From Agapetus fuscipes (Eukaryota; Arthropoda; Insecta; Trichoptera; Glossosomatidae): a DNA stretch of 64,000 bases. The stretch lies in contig OX637345.1 of assembly GCA_951799405.1 (NCBI GenBank), positions 10,230,001 through 10,294,000 on the forward strand, read 5' to 3'. Shown here in pieces: positions 61,836-64,000 of this stretch. The notes below the pieces were generated by a model. That model saw only the letters and a program-made list of their open reading frames with translations, was not told the DNA's origin and did no database searches. A program made the position numbers and the translations under genes. The first letter of the stretch is position 1; the number at the start of each line of letters is the position of its first letter.

Positions 61836-62103
61836 AGAATCTATGCATGCCAACAGTGAGAAAGATAAAGATATTTAAAAAAACAAAGAGTTTTATTTTC
61901 ACAAGTTGAGCATTGATTTCACCTCGAGTACTTTCAACTTGCTAACGCCATTTTCAACTTTCAAAATTCTAAAAAGTTTTATCTATGTCAACAATATTGT
62001 GAAATACTTCTGCTATCTGTATTGTAAAAATTGAAGTTTCATGTCAGTAAAGAGAAGAATGAATTAATTAAAGTTTAAAACTTTCACTTTCATGGTTGGT
62101 GTT

Positions 62104-63053
62104 AATATCAAATAAATCGTTTTTGTGTTCTTTCGGGTTTGACCATGTTCTATTTGCAGCTCCTACATCTGCCCAAGTTTCGCTTTCACGATCTTCAAGG
62201 CGAGTTTTCAAAGCGCCGTGGTGGATTTTGTTGTCTTCGCGGACGCGTGTTGGTGTAAACTGGTTGGGAATATGTTGCGTTGTTCTCATCTTCCTTTGCT
62301 CTGTGGTGGGGGGTAGGTGTGACAGGGGTGGTGGTGGTGACGCCGGGGTAAGCCCGGGTGTGTGCGCAGACGCGTGTGCAAGTAGGGGTGCACAGGGTGG
62401 ACCCGGTCCCACATGGATAGAGACAGATAGAGGTCGCGCCATGTAAAAAGAACGCTGAGGGGAAGTGGAGGGGGTGTGTTTGCGCATGGGTTACAGTCGC
62501 GCAAGTACCAAAAAGTCCGCTAAATCGCCTATTGCGCAGCTCGCCGCCAGCGTTCTTTTTACATGGCGCGACCTCTACCTGTTTTGCCGACTGGTCGACC
62601 AAGTTGATAGAGGTAGGGGGCGATTTTACTGACCGGGGCGGCTAGGCTGATCTCCATATTTTGTTTAATTTCAGGCCTTCTTCTTTTTTGTTGAAATTTT
62701 TGTGCTGGTGGATTTCAATGGCCACTCTGTACATTCTAGAAAAATAGCCTTTGGTTTTCGCTATTAATAGTACTACTAGTGCTATAATGTACAGAGAGGC
62801 CATTGCGTCACCTCCACCCCCACCCCCCGTCACACCTACCCCCCCCCCACAGAGCGAAGGATGATGAGAACAACGCAACATATTCCCAACCAGTTTACAC
62901 CAACGCGCGTCCGCGAAGACAACAAAAACCGCCGCGGCATTTTGAAAACTTGCCTTGAAGATGTTTTCTGCTCATAAAAGAGAAATGTCAGTAGATGTGG
63001 GAGCTGCAAGTAGAACATGGTCAAACCCGAAAGAACACAAAAACGATTTATTT
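62104..63053. mobile_element. Inverted-repeat element with ~230-bp arms and a nested hairpin
   Basis: The left arm (62104-62335) has TGTTCTTTCGGGTTTGACCA and TGGTTGGGAATATGTTGCGT; the right arm (about 62810-63053) is its inverse, ending ATGGTCAAACCCGAAAGAAC. Inside, AGAGGTCGCGCCATGTAAAA (62430) is inverted at 62548-62577. GT-rich stretches flank. No transposase was recognised. Confidence 0.85.
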
Positions 63054-63119
63054 ATTAGAAGAATGAATGTTTACAAAAAATATTTAAAGACTGTTCCATA
63101 GCAGCATTCATCTTCTTAC

Positions 63120-63260
63120 TTTAAATCTATTTGTTTGGGATTCCCCTCTTGTGGTGCAGAAGACCAGATGTGCTTCCATCTTTTGGGTGGTCAGCCTGGT
63201 AAATCACCGACAACGATCATAGCTATCCTACTTTTATCTTCCCACTCCTGAATTTTCTTG
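63120..63260 (-). pseudogene. Decayed LINE C-terminal tail
   Basis: The minus strand reads PPKRWKHIWSSAPQEGNP with stops nearby, matching the end of the fragment at 47456-47605. Confidence 0.5.
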
Positions 63261-64000
63261 AGTGAAAAGATTAAGGGCCTCTTGCAATCAGACAAAAATC
63301 TAAATTAAGTGTGATTTCTCTCATCAAATAAATTTTTTTATTACATATAGGTAAATCAGTTGATGTACATCATCTTTCCTGTTCAAATTCCATCATATAA
63401 TTACCATCTTCCAAGAAATGTTTAACCGAGGTCCTTACCAGAATTAGGGGCGGTCTTATAAACATCCGTTAGTTCAATGTCGTACCAAATTTACCGAAAT
63501 ATAATATAATAGAAACGTCACATATTTTGTCTTATAACAATCCGTTAATTTTATTCCCGGTAAAAGTTACCGACAGAACTAACCGACAGCCGACCTATCG
63601 ATTAATCGCAGATACCGGTCGGTTAGTTAAGGTTTGAGGTTAGGTCCGCTGTCAAAACATTGTTTCTTAGCGGTGAGTTTTGCGTGTCATTGGACTTCTA
63701 CGCTCGGTCCTGTTGAAGATAATTTCTTCCGACAATGATAGAGAATTCATTAAAATTGGGCTGTATTAGTCGTTTTCGTATTTTTCATAAGCAACTTTAG
63801 GTTATGTTTCGTCTCTGACAGCAAACGGGTGACGTATGTTCATGAATGCACGCAAAAAATCATTGAAAATACGAGTGCATTATTGAAAACTAAGGGATGG
63901 TTAAAAAAGCTTTATAGGAAGACGATCGGTAACATCAGTCCGTAAACGTCCATCCGTAAGTTAATTGTTGAGATACTTACAGATATTTGGTCTCTCGTTT
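63261..64000. other. SARDH 5' intron or flank, no feature recognised
   Basis: No further SARDH exon or named repeat could be found. CCGTTAGTTC / GAACTAACCGACAG motifs near 63467 and 63575 may mark part of another repeat. Confidence 0.4.

Noticed and set aside
62068..62602. Several overlapping ORFs on both strands near 62.1-62.6 kb
   Set aside because: They arise from GT-rich and inverted-repeat sequence; no domain or splice structure supports a gene.
61690..64000. Upstream SARDH exons with the FAD-binding motif
   Set aside because: No GxGxxG-type reading with suitable splice sites was found on the minus strand here; they must lie beyond the window.

Overview
The window is nuclear DNA from an animal, almost certainly an arthropod. 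It has intron-split genes with GT..AG sites, AT-rich intergenic DNA and dense, nested transposable elements. The mix (Jockey- and CR1-like LINEs, Ty3/gypsy, mariner, pogo, hAT-like and TTAA elements, tRNA-derived SINEs) suggests an insect, perhaps a hemipteran; the species call is inference.

Three related multi-finger C2H2 zinc-finger genes occupy the left two thirds. ZnfA (exon 3294-4609, +) has 12 fingers and its 5' exon is not seen. ZnfB (10008-10443 joined to 16268-18033, +) has 17 fingers. ZnfC (39612-39414 joined to 37549-35178, -) has 19 canonical fingers. All use a phase-1 intron ahead of the finger exon. In ZnfB and ZnfC a short first exon rich in SUMO-like acidic motifs is joined to that finger exon. 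All three share a conserved spacer (ECVTVPGTSKS and following residues), so they look like a lineage-specific expansion of DNA-binding proteins.

The right third (41134-61689, -) carries the last 12 exons of a sarcosine dehydrogenase gene (SARDH). This is the mitochondrial FAD/folate enzyme that turns sarcosine into glycine. The phases of all 12 exons close exactly; the N-terminal FAD-binding exons must lie past the right edge. Its introns are packed with repeats, several made from the gene's own exon edges: a 28-bp minisatellite of 13 units copied from an exon-intron junction, and two extra copies of part of another exon.

Between ZnfB and ZnfC lies a Ty3/gypsy remnant (about 23690-27466) with integrase and a 3' LTR. 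The integrase is split by a pogo-like DNA transposon at a TA site. Downstream of the integrase, the same reading frame continues into a region resembling a macro (ADP-ribose binding) domain and ends in a CCCH zinc finger. This unusual pol C-terminus is the most interesting coding feature in the window.

The rest is repeat mosaic: about two dozen copies of a ~250-bp element ending in GATTA repeats (called SINE-A here), four tRNA-headed SINE families (B, C, D, E), two LINE families seen as several fragments (LINE-X and LINE-Y), CR1-like LINEs whose 3' tail is shared with SINE-B, a possible Helitron, and many inverted-repeat elements. Family names A-E, X and Y are local labels only.
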